Source: Colocasia esculenta
Lineage: Eukaryota; Streptophyta; Magnoliopsida; Alismatales; Araceae
Reading direction: 5' to 3'
Length of the DNA stretch: 64,000 nt
NCBI GenBank assembly: GCA_014218235.1
Contig: JACBKR010000781.1
Location: forward strand, 558,001 to 622,000
Part shown: in pieces, positions 46,647 to 58,600 of the stretch
Numbering within the stretch: position 1 is the first letter of the stretch
How the letters are laid out: each line of letters opens with the position of its first letter
Translations under genes and position numbers: made by a program
The notes under the pieces: model-generated
What the model was told of the DNA's origin: nothing
Databases searched by the model: none
What the model saw: the letters and a program-made list of their open reading frames with translations, nothing else

Positions 46647-47910
46647 CAGCTACAGCTCCTCAAGGCAGTGGTAGCAGCAACAACTTCAGCAGCAACAGGG
46701 GAGTTGAGCTAGAGGTGAAAGAGCTCGAACGAAGGGTGAAAGGAGAGTTTATATAAACTCTCAAACCCCTTGCATGCATGGCATGTCGGCCACCTATGTG
46801 TTGCAGTAAAAACCCTTTGGTTTTTATAGCAACACGTTAACTATGCAATCCCTCAAGGCTTACACGTATAAGACAACGTGTAACTCAACTAAACTGTGTG
46901 ATTAAAGCCTTACGTAACCATGGTTATGTAAGCATAGATTAATTTAGAAAAATGGTTAACGTAAATGGGTAAAAATTCAGCTGGCCCATTTGTCTTCCAA
47001 TTTTTATACCCAAATGATGTCATTCAAGTTGAAATTTCGACTATAAGCTAATAAGAAGGTTTTAAAAATTATGGTGATTTTAGTTTAATTTTTAGAATTT
47101 ATTTATCACCCAGCAAAAATTACCTGGAAAATTATTGTGTCGGCTTAAGCTTGAAATCCATGCGTCAACAATTTTGGATATTTACATTTCTGATATTAGT
47201 ATATTTTTTTGGAAATTATGGTGTTCTCGAATTTTATTTTCGTTACAGAATTCCAATGTCGCCCTGTCGGAGCGTGCACCTCTGAATACGACATTGAAAT
47301 AATATTTGCTAGTATAAATTATTCCTAAATTAAAGTTAATTACCTCTCATAAAAGTAATTATGTTTACCAATCAAAATATTCACATTTTTCTAATAAATA
47401 AAATTTTCGGGGTGTTACATAACCGACCCAGAGCTTGATGTGTTCACGGGATTCCTAGAACGTGGTTTGTGTAACAGTTGGAACGTTAATCGATGAGGTA
47501 ATGACCGAGGATCGCGTGCCCGATAACAACGACTATTAATACCACAATCCGCACGATCTGGCATGCCGGTTATGACCACAATCCGACGCCAATCACGGAG
47601 ATCAACCGTGGGATTCGTGGGATCATTCAGCGGTTACATTGGGTGAACTACCACTATAAAAGAGGCAAACATTCTACAGACGCCGGTACGCAATCTCTCT
47701 GAGACTTCCTAAATAACCGACCTCTTTTCTCTACTAACTTGAGCGTCGGAGTGTCTGCCCACCGAGTCCCCTCGGTGGTCTTACAGGTCGGGAGATCGGT
47801 GACATCCACACATCGGTAGCAACAAACCCTTGGCCTCCCCAACAGGGGCCGACCTCTGTTAATCCAATAGTAACATTTTGGCGCCGTCTATGAGAAACGA
47901 TAAAATTTCC

Positions 47911-48465
47911 ATGGCTCCCAAGGGTAAGGTTATTTCCACGAGCCGCGCACATGAGGATGAGATCGTCCCCGTCGAGTCGGTCAGGGAGGTTGTCGTCGGA
48001 GGTTCTGGCTCCGGTGAGCAGGACTCCTCAACCTCTTCCCGACTTGATCGGGTGGATCAAGTGATGGCGTCAAATGATGACCAGGATGATGGAGCAGAAC
48101 CAGAAGCTCATGGCCGCTCAAGCTGGTATTGCTCAAGTCCAGGCCACGATCACCGCCATCGATCCTGGCCTCGTGGCATCTCCAGCAGTACAAGTTCCGC
48201 CTCCGCGTCCTACCTTGTTGGCGAGCCGCGACGAGGCTCCGACACCCGCGACACTAGTACTCTCGGTGCTCCCCCCTAATATGGTTTCGGTGCCACTCCC
48301 CACTGCTCCTATGGTGATGGCAGACCTGGGGCGCCAAGAGCGGTCAAAGCTAACCACTACTTGGCAGAGTCAATGCCTGTTGGGGCAAGCACTTTGGCTG
48401 CTGAACCTCGATGGAGGGACGACCTCCTCGAGGTGAACATGAAGATCGAGGCCCTGCAGGTTGGT
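47911..48465 (+). pseudogene. R5 gag fragment
   Basis: ATG at 47911, 36 bases after the LTR end, begins a gag-like protein (MAPKGKVISTSRAHEDE). The frame must shift by one near 48073 to continue with a MMEQNQKLMAAQAG coiled region, and again near 48355 to reach EPRWRDDLLEVNMKIEAL. It ends there without a capsid domain. Placement in Tat-like gag rests on position and general look only. Confidence 0.5.
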
Positions 48466-50179
48466 CATATCACACAGATCAACCATACTAAATTTCTATT
48501 GGCACGATCAATACGGTACGATCTATACCGTATTGATCGGTTGACCAATTTTAGTCTCTCTTTGAAGACCAAATAGACTAAAGGATCTAGATGCCACCTT
48601 GATGGAAAATCGATTGCTCGATTCATTCAAACGACCAATCAAGAGAAATCGATCAACCAATTATGATCTAGCAGATCGACTGTGTCAGGGCTCACAAATG
48701 CGCTGACATGATACGGTACGACCATGCCGCTGCATTGACATGGCACGGTACGATCTTACCGCTACGATACTCAACAACACAACAAAACTTGATTTTAACA
48801 GATTAACAGGCAAACGTGTGGACTCATCTGGGCTGTGGTAAAATCGTAGTAACTGGCTCATACTTTTCTGGTCATGTATACTTTACACAGAGACACAATA
48901 TGTCAGAATAAATAGCTGCTTAATTTAATTATTACGCATTTTAGCTAGCTTTGTAGAAAGATGTGATATGATGGTGCCATATTATTTAGTTACATTTATT
49001 TGATTATCTGGAAAAGATAAATATTACATCATCTCTCATAAAAAAATCTCACTTAAAAGAGTTAATAATAGATTTATGTGACTTCTGCATTTTATAGATG
49101 ACAAAGTAAGATAGCAAAAACATATAACACTATACCTCTAACAAAAGTCATGACTTATCGTAAAATGTCATGAGATTAATTATTTTTAGTATCAAAACCT
49201 AACATATTGAATGACAATATGATGACTGCATAAATCAATTTATTCTTCAGTAATCTAGCTATCAAAAGAGGGCATGACGTCCATTTCTTTTCTTCAAGAA
49301 CAGGGTCAGGAATGAAGTTGCATACTTGCATGCATGAGAGTGCATGTTGAATCTATCTTTGGTTCTGTGCACATGTACTCTTTGTCTATGAAAATTTCAT
49401 GTATATCTCACTAATGAACTTCCTCCAAAAACCAAGTGAGATTTTAGGTTTTCAACCATGTTGACAGCTGAACATACATGTGAAAAAAGTGACGATAAAT
49501 TAATGCTCACGTAATTCACTTATGATGTATCTACTTAATTAAATGGTTATATTATATAATATGATTCAATATAAAATAATAATTCAATCTCAATATGTCA
49601 ATGTAATCAAATCAATGTCAACTATCATTATAGACACATAATCAATCAATAAAAGCAAAATTAGAATTACAAATTAAAGTTAAATAATTATATATATAAT
49701 AGAAGTGTAGATGAATGTTTCTCTTTCTCAATAGATTTTATATCATTGTGCCGATATAAACTATCCCACTAATGCCAAGTAAAAAAGTTGGAGAGGGACA
49801 CAAACAAATAATTAGGAGAAATACTAGGTATTTGGTTTGAGTAGGTATTGGTTAGCTCCCGTGGAGCAATGATGGCAGTCATCAATCGTAGAGATTGGCG
49901 GTGCCAACAAACTTTGTGCATTTTATATACCTAAGTAATAGTGTCTTCAATCAATTATATTTGGAGTCAAAGAATTCGGATAGACCAGAATTAAGTTTGT
50001 CGGTTCTTAGACTTTTTATTGTGAATTACTTTATGCAGAACTTGAAATTAATCGACGGCTACCAATTTTGGTGGGAGAGTTAATTCTGGAAAAATCTTTT
50101 TACTGCCTCATGCAAACACTTTTTTTAAAAAAATTTAAGAAGCTCTCGTTATGTGTGAAGCAAACGTTTCTTGGATTTT
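48466..50179. other. AT-rich intergenic region
   Basis: No gene recognised. It contains an inverted repeat at 48505-48539 and further ACGGTACGA-type repeats to about 48770. From about 50180 the sequence becomes GC-rich, marking the 5' region of the fucosyltransferase gene. Confidence 0.6.
48505..48539. repeat. perfect 14-bp inverted repeat, 7-base loop
   Basis: Arms CGATCAATACGGTA (48505-48518) and its exact complement (48526-48539). Confidence 0.95.
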
Positions 50180-50615
50180 CTAATTTGCCGCTGTCACGTG
50201 CGGCGGTAGTTAATTGGCAGAGAGAAGCCACCGAAGTATTCCGGATCCCAGCTGTCCCCAACAGCAATCGAGCCACCCGGAAGAATTCTCTCGGCAAGTC
50301 CACTCTCCACGACCACGCCATCGCAGGCGGCGCAGCGGGAGCGCAGACCCCTGCGGCAAGCACCATCGCCAGCCCCCGGCGGTTGAGACGTCGTTTTCTG
50401 GGCCGGCCCTTGGCCGCCATCGACCACCGCACACACTGCCTCCAACCCCGGCGTGAAGTCTCCGCTATGCCGCGGCCTCCTCCCGCATGAAGGCAGCAAT
50501 GCGATCATCCCCGCGCATCTCCTGCTAGTTCGTCTCCTTTTTCCTGGGTTTGATCTCTTGCTCCCACTATACTTGCTCCTTCCGCGGTCTCCGGATCGTT
50601 CCTGCCTTCCAGTGA
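50180..50615 (+). promoter_or_regulatory. GC-rich 5' flank and leader of the fucosyltransferase gene
   Basis: A sharp rise in GC and CpG starts about 430 bases before the ATG. No clear TATA box is visible. Open frames on both strands here are a by-product of the base composition. Confidence 0.5.
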
Positions 50616-53600
50616 ATGGAGCGGCAGTCGCAGAGCTCGTCCTCCGATGATGAGGACGACGCCGAGGCCCTCATCGCCCAGAACGAGACCAAAGCGCCGC
50701 CGCCATCGCTTCACCGCATCGCCAGCTTCGAGATCGGGAGACTCTCCGGTCGGATCGGCCGCAGCCTCGGCTCCGGCAAGAAGTACCTCCTCGCCGTGTG
50801 CCTGCCTCTCCTTCTTATCCTCGTCTTCTTCTCCGTCGACGTCGGTCGCCTGTTCCATGGTGTCTCTACCGTCAGCTTTGTACCTCCCGTCGAGGACCGT
50901 CGGGTGCGGGAGGCGGAGGCGGAGCTCAGAGCTTTGTACCTCCTGAGGGACCAGCGATTAGGGCTTCTACGTCTCTGGAATCGGACCGCCGTTGTCCGGT
51001 CTAGATCTGGCAGCATTGCCGCTGTTCCCCCTCCTGCTCCCATTTCGAGCTCAAACTCCACACCTAATTCCAACCAGACTGTTTCCTACAATCAAGTTCG
51101 CCCGTTGCCGCCACCACAACCCACAGTCTCGTTCGAGGATTTCAGGTCGGCATTGCTCGAGCAGATTAAACTGAACCAGCAGATCCAAAAAACTCTGCTG
51201 TCCACTCATCGGCCGGTGGCCGGGAACGCTACTGCAGAGGTAGTAGACAATACAGATGATCTGTTAAGTGGTTCTGGTGACGTTGATGTCTGTAAGAAGG
51301 TGGAGAAGCCTGCCGAGAAGAGGACCATAGAGTGGAAACCTAAGAAAAATATGTTCTTGTTCGCTATCTGTGTGTCTGGACAGATGTCTAACCACCTGAT
51401 CTGCCTGCAGAAGCACATGTTCTTTGCAGCCCTCTTGAATCGTGTATTGGTCCTCCCAAGCCCCAAGTTTGATTATCACTATGACAAGGTCATTGATGTT
51501 AACCACATCAATAAATGCCTGGGCAGAAAGGTTGTCATCTCATTTGAAGAATTCTCAGAAATGAAGAAGAACAAGATGCACATAAACAGGTTCATCTGCT
51601 ATACGGCATCACCTCCTTGTTTTCTAGATGAAGAACATACAAAGAGACTAAAGGCCTTGGGACTCTCTCTATCAAAGATCGAAGCTGCATGGCCTGAGGA
51701 TGCAAAATTGAGTCAGCCAAAGAGGAGAACGGTAGATGATATTACAAGCAAGTTTGCTTCTGATGATGAAGTTCTTGCTATTGGGGACATGTTTTATGCT
51801 AATGTGGAGGAAGAGTGGGTGATGCAGCCAGGAGGCCCCATAGCACACAAGTGTGAGACTCTGATTCAACCGAGTCATCTCATTGTTCTGACAGCTCAGC
51901 GTTTTGTGCAGACATTCTTGGGGAACAACTTCATTGCACTGCATTTCCGAAGACATGGCTTCTTGAAATTCTGGTACATATCACATCATCCTTTTTGTCC
52001 TTGCTCCTTAGGATCTCACCATGGACGAAATATCATTGTAGTCTGTCGAACAGCATTTCTGTGTAGTAGTATGTTAAATAGTTTCAAAGTGTTGATACTT
52101 TATATATATATGCGTTGTCAATTGTTTATCCATCACAATCTTATTTCCTGATTATTTGAGATGTAAACACGATAAAAACTGGTAGATTCATGTCTCAATG
52201 TGGCCATAAATTAACTTCTGACTTCTTTCGCTGATCTTAAATCCCAAATAGGCATTCCATCCAAGGATCATAAGTATAAAAATCATTAGCACTTCAGAAA
52301 CATAATATGGAAACAATGTTTCGTATAGACGCATACTTCATCAATTTGCCTTCTGGAATTTTTTAACGGAAATACAAAGAGTAAGCTGATACTTTCTTTC
52401 ACAGCCCAATTTATGCCATGTGTTTCTGCTGGGCTCTGCCTATGCAGTTTGGATCATATTTATCAGCATCATAAACTTTCCAGACCATGGATTGGTCAAT
52501 ACTGGCCATGTCAGGCTACTTCCAGAAGAATAATCAAATAGAGGAAAAGAAGAGAAAAAAAAGATAGAGGATAGGAGCAGAGAGGGTCAGGGAACAGAAG
52601 TGAAGAAGAAAAAGGATCACATAAAACCTGGTGTTGTGTCTGAGTGGGCAAAAGAGTGGCGGGCAGCAGGTCTTTGTCATATTGTTGTTCCTGCTGCTGT
52701 TATTGCCTTGATAATTACTGCAATGGGTTGCTGTGGTTACCTATCCCTCGAGATCGCTCTCCTAGTCCTCCGCGGCAGAGTTCTACTATGGCTGTTGACA
52801 CCGTGAGAATGGAATCTAATATTTCACTAGCAGAGCGAGCTAAATTAGAAAACATCTTCATTCCGGGAGCTTCGTTAGTCCAAGAGGATGAAGATAAGGA
52901 TGTTGAGTGTTGTTCACGTCGCTCTGGGCTTCCATTGGAACGGGCTACCATGTAAACTTTAGTTTTTTTTCCCCTGGTTCTTCTTTAGTTGGGCTGGTTT
53001 ATGCTATGTTAATGGTGAACCATTTCTGGCCTTAGCCCCTCATTTTGTATTAGGCAATTGCCGCCGCTGTTGGTTTTTCTACATTTACATTAATAATATG
53101 GCCACATCAGGCCCTTTTAATTTAAAAAAGAACCATAGCAGTGAATGGTAGTGGAAGATGTCTGTAGGAGCAGAAACTTGTTAACAGATGAATTTAGTGA
53201 GACAAAAACTTGCTTCTCAGGACAAAAAGTTGTTCTATAAATAAACAGAGGAAATAGAAAGTACAGGGGAGCTATGATATGTGGGCTCATACCATATAAG
53301 TGTCTTTAGATGTTATTCCCTAGGGTGATGATTCAGATGCAGCTAGAAAAGCTCGCTGGAGCAGTTGAGCTATTCAGAATCCCTTGTCAGGATAAACAGG
53401 CAAAGGTTTCTGTTGAAGTGAGCAAAGGAGAGTTTCAGAGCCAATAGAAGTAGTTTCTCTTCTTTGGCTATCAAATACTTTCATTAATTTGGCAACATAG
53501 CTAGGTTGGTAACCGAAGTACATTCTGCTCAAAGTCTTCAAAGAAGGAAAGAGAACCCCTGGAATATCAATGGCAGATGTTAGTAAAATGAAGGTTGAAG

Positions 53601-56521
53601 CCATAGGTGCAGACATATTTGGAGATGGTTTGTGTAGCCTCTGTCAGCTGGGGCAAAACATTAAGAGCACAAAGTGAGTCTCTCTGCATCCATTGCCCTT
53701 GATCAAAATCATTTACAAAACTGGAGCATCCTTTTTTGCCTTATAACTAAGGTAGAAGATGTAGAGACTTGGAGGTTTAGGAAAATTCATGTCTCCATAA
53801 TTATGGCATTTAAGGAACAGTGATGGGGATGGCAGTGTGGAATTACCCTTGTTGCATTATACCTTCTGATCATGTGCTTGTCAACTATAGTCAAACAGAA
53901 ATTTCGAGGTTGTGTAACCTTGATATGGTTGATGATTTGAAGATTTTCCTTATCTTACTAGAGGTGACAGCTGGTTGAAGATTAATTTCAAAAAATCTGA
54001 AGTTATTGAAATCTACCTCACTGAAGATGCTCTGAAACAGACAGCATTTGTTCTTCGATGTTGAAGTATCCTCATTTCTGATGAGATAATTTAGGTCCAT
54101 CTTTCTAATAGACCCATTTAAGTGCATGACTCATGTGGGCTTATCAGAAATTTATCCAAAACTTTGGGTCATGAACAGGGACGGACGCAGAAATTTTGTC
54201 CAGTGGGGTCACTCAAATTATATTTTAATATATTATATAATTATATATATTATAAATAATATAAAAATATTAAAAAAATATTTCAATAACAATGAGACGT
54301 GTAAAGGGAAATTTTGGTTTTAGGTTTTGGATCGGGTCACCTTCGGGTGAGATTTCAGTGGGGTCACCCCATATAAAAAACTCTAAAAAAATACAACGTA
54401 CATGGACATTTGGCAACAAAAAAAATTCCAGTGGGGTCACGTGACCCCACTGGCTCTTCTCTGCATCCGTCCCTGGTCATGAAGGCCAAGTTGTTATCAG
54501 CCAGTGGAAGATAGATTCTTCCCAAAGACAGTTCTCTCTACAACTGCTACCAATCATGTCAGTAATCTGGGTTTTAAATCTGTGCTAAGGAAGACTGAAG
54601 TGATAAGGAGCTCAATTTTTGGGCAGATCCCAGATGAAAAGGAGTTCACCTTTTGGGATGGGACACATGCAGAAGCAAGGAGGGAGGAGGTGCTGAGCTG
54701 GTCAGCGTTGCAGATTTTAACAAAGAGTTCTTATCTAAATGGCTTTGTAAAGTTTGATGGCAATAATTGTTAGGTCCAAGCAAGGTTCGCCGCATCGGGG
54801 AATCGAGGCGAATCGGGTTTTTCTTGATCCGCCTCGATTAGCCAGAATCGGACCGATTCGCATGGGAATCGGATGGGAATCGGTCCAATTCGATGGGAAT
54901 CGGGTGAATCAGGTTTCTCCTGATTCGATCCGATTCGGCCGAATCAGACCGATTCGATCCGATCCGGCAAACCATGGGTCCAAGTACTACCCTATCTGTG
55001 GCAAGTGAGTTTTCTCTAGGCTGGAGGAACATTTGTATGAACTGTGACTAAATGAACATGTCCAATTGATCCATCCCTGTGGAATGGTTGTAGAATTAGA
55101 TTCCGGGAAGAGAAGTGAGCCTCTCATGAACCTTCTCTTCTCTGTTCCCCATGTTACACAGATGTTGAATTCTGGGAAGACAAGATAAGTTATTGAAATT
55201 TTCCTTTTGGAAAGTCTACATTTGCTGTGAATGGTATCCAAAGTGTAGGTGAACCAGGGAAGGGGAGTTCACTAAGGTCTCTTTAAATTTATGTTGTACT
55301 ATCACTTTTGTGTCGTGCAAGATTGGTAAACCTTCTAAGAGGTGTTTCAGAAGTTATGTGACCATTGGCCTCTAGATCCACTTTGATGTGCTACCCTCAT
55401 TCGAAAGGGCAATCAAATCTATTTTCCTTGTGGTGCTCTCCGGAGGCCCTCCATAATCAGCCTTCTTTTACTGCTTCCTTTACTAATTGGTCTAATTTCA
55501 TAGGGAAAGTTAGATAAACCAAAAGGACCTGGCATCTCAACGTTCACAATTGATGTTTTTACTCCGTCCTTTTCTGGCAGAGTATGACACCTGTTTCCAC
55601 TCAAATTAGGAAATTCCCACGTGATTTATTTATGTTAATAGCGTCTTGAAATAGTGGGTGGTGTTGAATCAAACATTTATAGCATATCTAGAACCATGGA
55701 CCTGCAAAACTACTACTCTTCAAAGTTGTGATTTCCTGCTGCTATCAACCTTAAATTGATGGTCGCGTAGTTTTCCTTTTTCCATGTTTTTGCTGCGTGC
55801 TGGAGGTTGAAGAAGGAAGCCGCTTGAGTGAATTTCTTTGACGTAGTGTACAATCGTACTTCTAGGACTTAGTCCCTCTGCACTACTCTTGAACTGGTGG
55901 AACTGGACGGCATAACTGTAGTTTTATTTTTGTAGCATAGCGGCTGTATATGCAACCATGAAGTGACTAGGTTTTCTTGATCTTACAATTTGAAACTTTC
56001 TGTAGTAATGCAAAGGATGAGAGCTGCTTTTTCCCAGTCCCCCAAGCAGCTGAATGCATCCTGCGGGTGGTGGAGAAAGCAGATGCTCAAGTAATTTATC
56101 TCTCTACAGATGCAGCAAGCAGTGAGACCAATCTTCTTCAGTCACTAATTGTGCTAAATGACAAGACCATCCCCCTTATTAAGAGGCCTGATCACACTTC
56201 AGTTGAGAAATGGGACGCCCTACTTTTCCGGAACCATCTTCTAGGGGACAGCCAGGTAAACCTCCTCAACTTTTGTTCCTCCACTCATAGGTGCAGTTCC
56301 TCCACACATGAATTTAATCATCCGTCGTTTCTTCCCCTCTGAAGGTTGAAGCTATGCTGGACAAGACAATCTGCGCCATGTCAAACGTGTTCATCGGATC
56401 CTCTGGCTCGACATTCACAGATGACATATTTCGTCTCCGGAGGGACTGGGGATCTTCGTCGGTATGTGACGAGAACCTATGCCCAGGGGAAAAACCAAAT
56501 TTTATAGCTGACAAAGAATAG
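50616..56521 (+). CDS. O-fucosyltransferase family protein (three exons)
   Basis: Exons 50616-51973, 56006-56255 and 56345-56521 join in frame (1,785 nt, 594 residues). All introns are GT-AG. An in-frame TGA directly precedes the ATG. The product is a type II membrane protein: acidic cytosolic N-terminus, one membrane helix (about 57-73), a proline/serine-rich stem, then the catalytic region. Family marks are FLFAICVSGQMSNHLICLQK, the HFRRHGFLKF motif (443-452) ending exon 1, CFFPVPQAAEC and VIYLSTDAA in exon 2, and FIGSSGSTFTDDIFRLRRDW near the C-terminus. Plant members are Golgi GT-type proteins thought to transfer fucose or act in cell-wall glycan synthesis; the substrate here is unknown. 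Without splicing, exon 1 would run on to a stop at 52151 after 511 residues. It is the one clearly intact host enzyme gene in the window. Confidence 0.9.
54176..54475. mobile_element. hAT-type MITE (300 bp)
   Basis: Flanked by the 8-bp duplication GTCATGAA (54168-54175, 54476-54483). Terminal inverted repeats CAGGGACGGACGCAGA and its near complement. The inside holds three copies of GTGGGGTCAC and a perfect 26-bp palindrome at 54428-54453. Confidence 0.9.
54428..54453. repeat. perfect 26-bp palindrome without spacer
   Basis: CCAGTGGGGTCAC followed directly by its exact complement; the centre CACGTG is an E/G-box core. Confidence 0.95.
54781..54976. mobile_element. hAT-type MITE rich in GAATCGG motifs (196 bp)
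   Basis: Flanked by the 8-bp duplication GGTCCAAG (54773-54780, 54977-54984). The ends CAAGGTTCGCCGCATCGG and the complement of CATGGTTTGCCGGATCGG match at most positions. The interior is mostly short GAATCGG/CCGATTC repeats in both orientations. Confidence 0.8.
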
Positions 56522-57469
56522 AAAAGTAGGACAAATGGAAAAACTCCTGATGTGCTCCGTCGTCTGTCACATGATCATGTGGATTTGACGACTGCTTGTA
56601 AATGTTTGTGTAGTATTATGCGTTGTAATAACCCTAGATTTGATGGAATTGACGCAAGAGCCCTACTTGTATTTTATTACGATACCTGACCCGACGAATC
56701 AGAGAGGCTCTATCGTCCATGAAGGTGGGGATCACGAGAACTCTGTTCACCTGCAACTCGTACGCGGTTCTACAAAGATGGAGATGGATTCTGTCTCGAG
56801 ACGACTTTGTTCTTTGGACGGTGGAAGTGAAGGAGAGAGGACGAATGCTACAGTACTGGAGATAAGAGAGGTCTTTTTCCCTTCTGTTTTAAGATTTTTG
56901 CATTTCGTGGTTAGCTGACACAATTAATTATTCTTTTCTGGGCTACTCATCTCATGTTTAAACTTCGTTCGTTGGTAGAATGTATTGAAAACTGCTATAC
57001 TTTCCGCTTTTATTGAAAACCATTTAAAGGTAGATGACTTAATCTTCTAATAAATAAAATTAGTAATTAACCGGGTACTCATTTTTAATAGGAAAACTTT
57101 TCTTAGGATGGATGTGTATTATTGAAAGAGAAAATGCTTCCTTACCATCTAAGATTGGACATCACATCTGTTAGGGCCCTATTATTTTTTACATTCATAA
57201 TATGAAAATTAAGTTCTTTTATTTGATTATTTATCACCTTTAGTATTTAAGGATGATAAATAGTTAACTAAAAAGAACAAATAATTTTTATAGGTTGATG
57301 CCACTCTTAACACTAAAGATGACAAATAATTTTTATGGTGAATAATGTAGAAATATAAATATTTTTTTAGAAGTATAAATACTCTTGTTGGATGAAATCT
57401 AGACTCATTTGTTACTTGTTTAGATGCGCGTACTAGTATTTTTCTTCTAAAAATGGAGCTCTCCCTATG
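56522..57469. other. 3' flank of the fucosyltransferase gene, then AT-rich spacer
   Basis: The first few hundred bases are probably 3' untranslated sequence. The open frame at 56640-56918 shows no domain. Nothing else recognised. Confidence 0.5.
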
Positions 57470-58593
57470 GTTACGCGTAAGTTTGACGAGTCAATATATT
57501 CGATGAGTAACTTGAAATTCAACTTAATAAAAATTTTATTCGACTCGTTTATTAGATTAACGAGTCGAGTTTGAACGAAAAAATAAATTCAGTTCATAAA
57601 TAAGTCGAGTTTGAACAAAGATATGTTCGACTTGAATATGTTTGCGAACTATTAAGATATTTGATATTGTGCTTGTTAAGATATCTAGAAGTTACTCGTT
57701 AATATATTCAAATTAATATTTATTATTATACTTGAATATAATAATTATGAGAATATAACACATATTTATTTTTATAGAATTATGATTAAAATATGAAATA
57801 TTTGTGAGGATTTAAATGTAAAAGATTAAATGTTAGGGGGATATGTACACAAATCATATAAATAAAGTATATATAGAAAATCTGATCTTAATGAAATAAT
57901 AAGAAAAAGGGTATATATATAAATTTGAGTTTCTCAAGGTCCCTAGGCAACTGAGTCATTTTCTTCCTCCTCCCTGTGTGCACTGCGCGTGCCGTTGGCC
58001 ACCAGAATCTTCGAACACCATGGCATACCCTCTGCCGGTGCCGAAATGAGCTTTCGGTGGTGGCGGCCTCTCTACCCCTCCGCCGCATCATCTCCGTGAC
58101 TTCCAACGGGTTGCAACTCTGTCCTTGGTGGTTTGGGGGCCTGCACGGTGGTTTCGGCAATGTCGGACACCAACTGCGGTGCCCATGGTGAGATTCTTTG
58201 GCTTCCTCCACCCCTGCACGGTGCCGCCCACCCCGCCCTCACCCCCTGCATCTGCTTCTATGTGACCTGCGTATCCTATGGACCATAGTCCCATATCGGA
58301 TACAACATTTGTGTGGTGGCCTTAAACCTTTACAAAATAGACCCCCCAACTCCTTCTCAATTTGCGTTTCGCAACTTTGCTTGGGCTTCAAGTCGGACTC
58401 AAATTTGAACTCATTTATCTAAACGAGCAAATAAATGAGCATTCGACGAGCTGAGTTTGAAAGGTAAAAATGTTCAATGAGCCAAGTCCGAGCATCAATT
58501 GTAGATACTTGGTGAATTTCGAACCAACTTTGAGTTATGTTAAAAATGAGCGAGTACGAACGTGTTATTTGGCTGGACTCAGATCATTTACAC
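57470..58593. mobile_element. probable degraded hAT-like element
   Basis: A CCCTATG heptamer lies at both ends (57463-57469, 58594-58600), compatible with a damaged 8-bp duplication. The right end is the complement of GGGTGTAAATGA, a common hAT terminus; the left end matches it poorly. Subterminal parts carry repeated CGAGTCGAGTTTGAAC-like motifs. A GC-rich block (57960-58270) stands out in the middle. Confidence 0.4.
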
Positions 58594-58600
58594 CCCTATG

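Larger units (their letters stand above)
33152..47419 (-). mobile_element. R4: solo LTR (about 3.5 kb) split by R3
   Basis: Plus-strand ends are TGTCACG (33152) and GGGGTGTTACA (47419), flanked by identical 5-bp duplications TAACC (33147-33151 and 47420-47424). After removing R3 and its target duplication about 3,521 bp remain, with no PBS, gag or second LTR. That is a solo LTR, the usual product of LTR-LTR recombination. On the minus strand it starts TGTAACACCCCG like R2 and has the same donor-like site (45718) and related repeat units (45666, 45487). It also has a TCGCGA-rich island (33260-33480 and 44234-45010), so it belongs to the same superfamily as R2 and R3. The segment 46570-47260 does not align by eye with R2. 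Confidence 0.85.
32943..48465 (+). mobile_element. R5: Tat/Retand-like Ty3 remnant, host of the R4/R3 nest
   Basis: One LTR of about 665 bp is split by the nested insertion into 32943-33151 and 47420-47875, with a TATA-like TATAAAA at 47655-47661 in the right part. The LTR ends in AACA at 47875, followed by TTTTGGCGCCGTCTATGAGA, a primer-binding-site type seen in plant Tat/Retand Ty3 elements (family placement from memory). A decayed gag start follows at 47911. No second LTR was found and the element is lost after about 48465. The left boundary (TGATACGGGGAG) is inferred from the TG start only. Confidence 0.6.
51974..56005 (+). other. first intron of the fucosyltransferase gene (4.0 kb)
   Basis: Donor GTACAT at 51974, acceptor CTTTCTGTAG ending 56005. 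It carries two hAT-type miniature elements (54176-54475, 54781-54976). A pair of overlapping short frames at 52600-52955 includes a hydrophobic stretch but no family I know. Confidence 0.85.

Noticed and set aside
50194..50508. Minus-strand frames of up to 110 codons upstream of the fucosyltransferase
   Set aside because: By-products of GC-rich leader sequence; no protein family visible.
52600..52955. Overlapping short frames in the fucosyltransferase intron
   Set aside because: No family recognised and no splice signals linking them to the gene; left as intron sequence.
56640..56918. 92-codon frame after the fucosyltransferase stop
   Set aside because: It lies in the probable 3' untranslated region and shows no domain.
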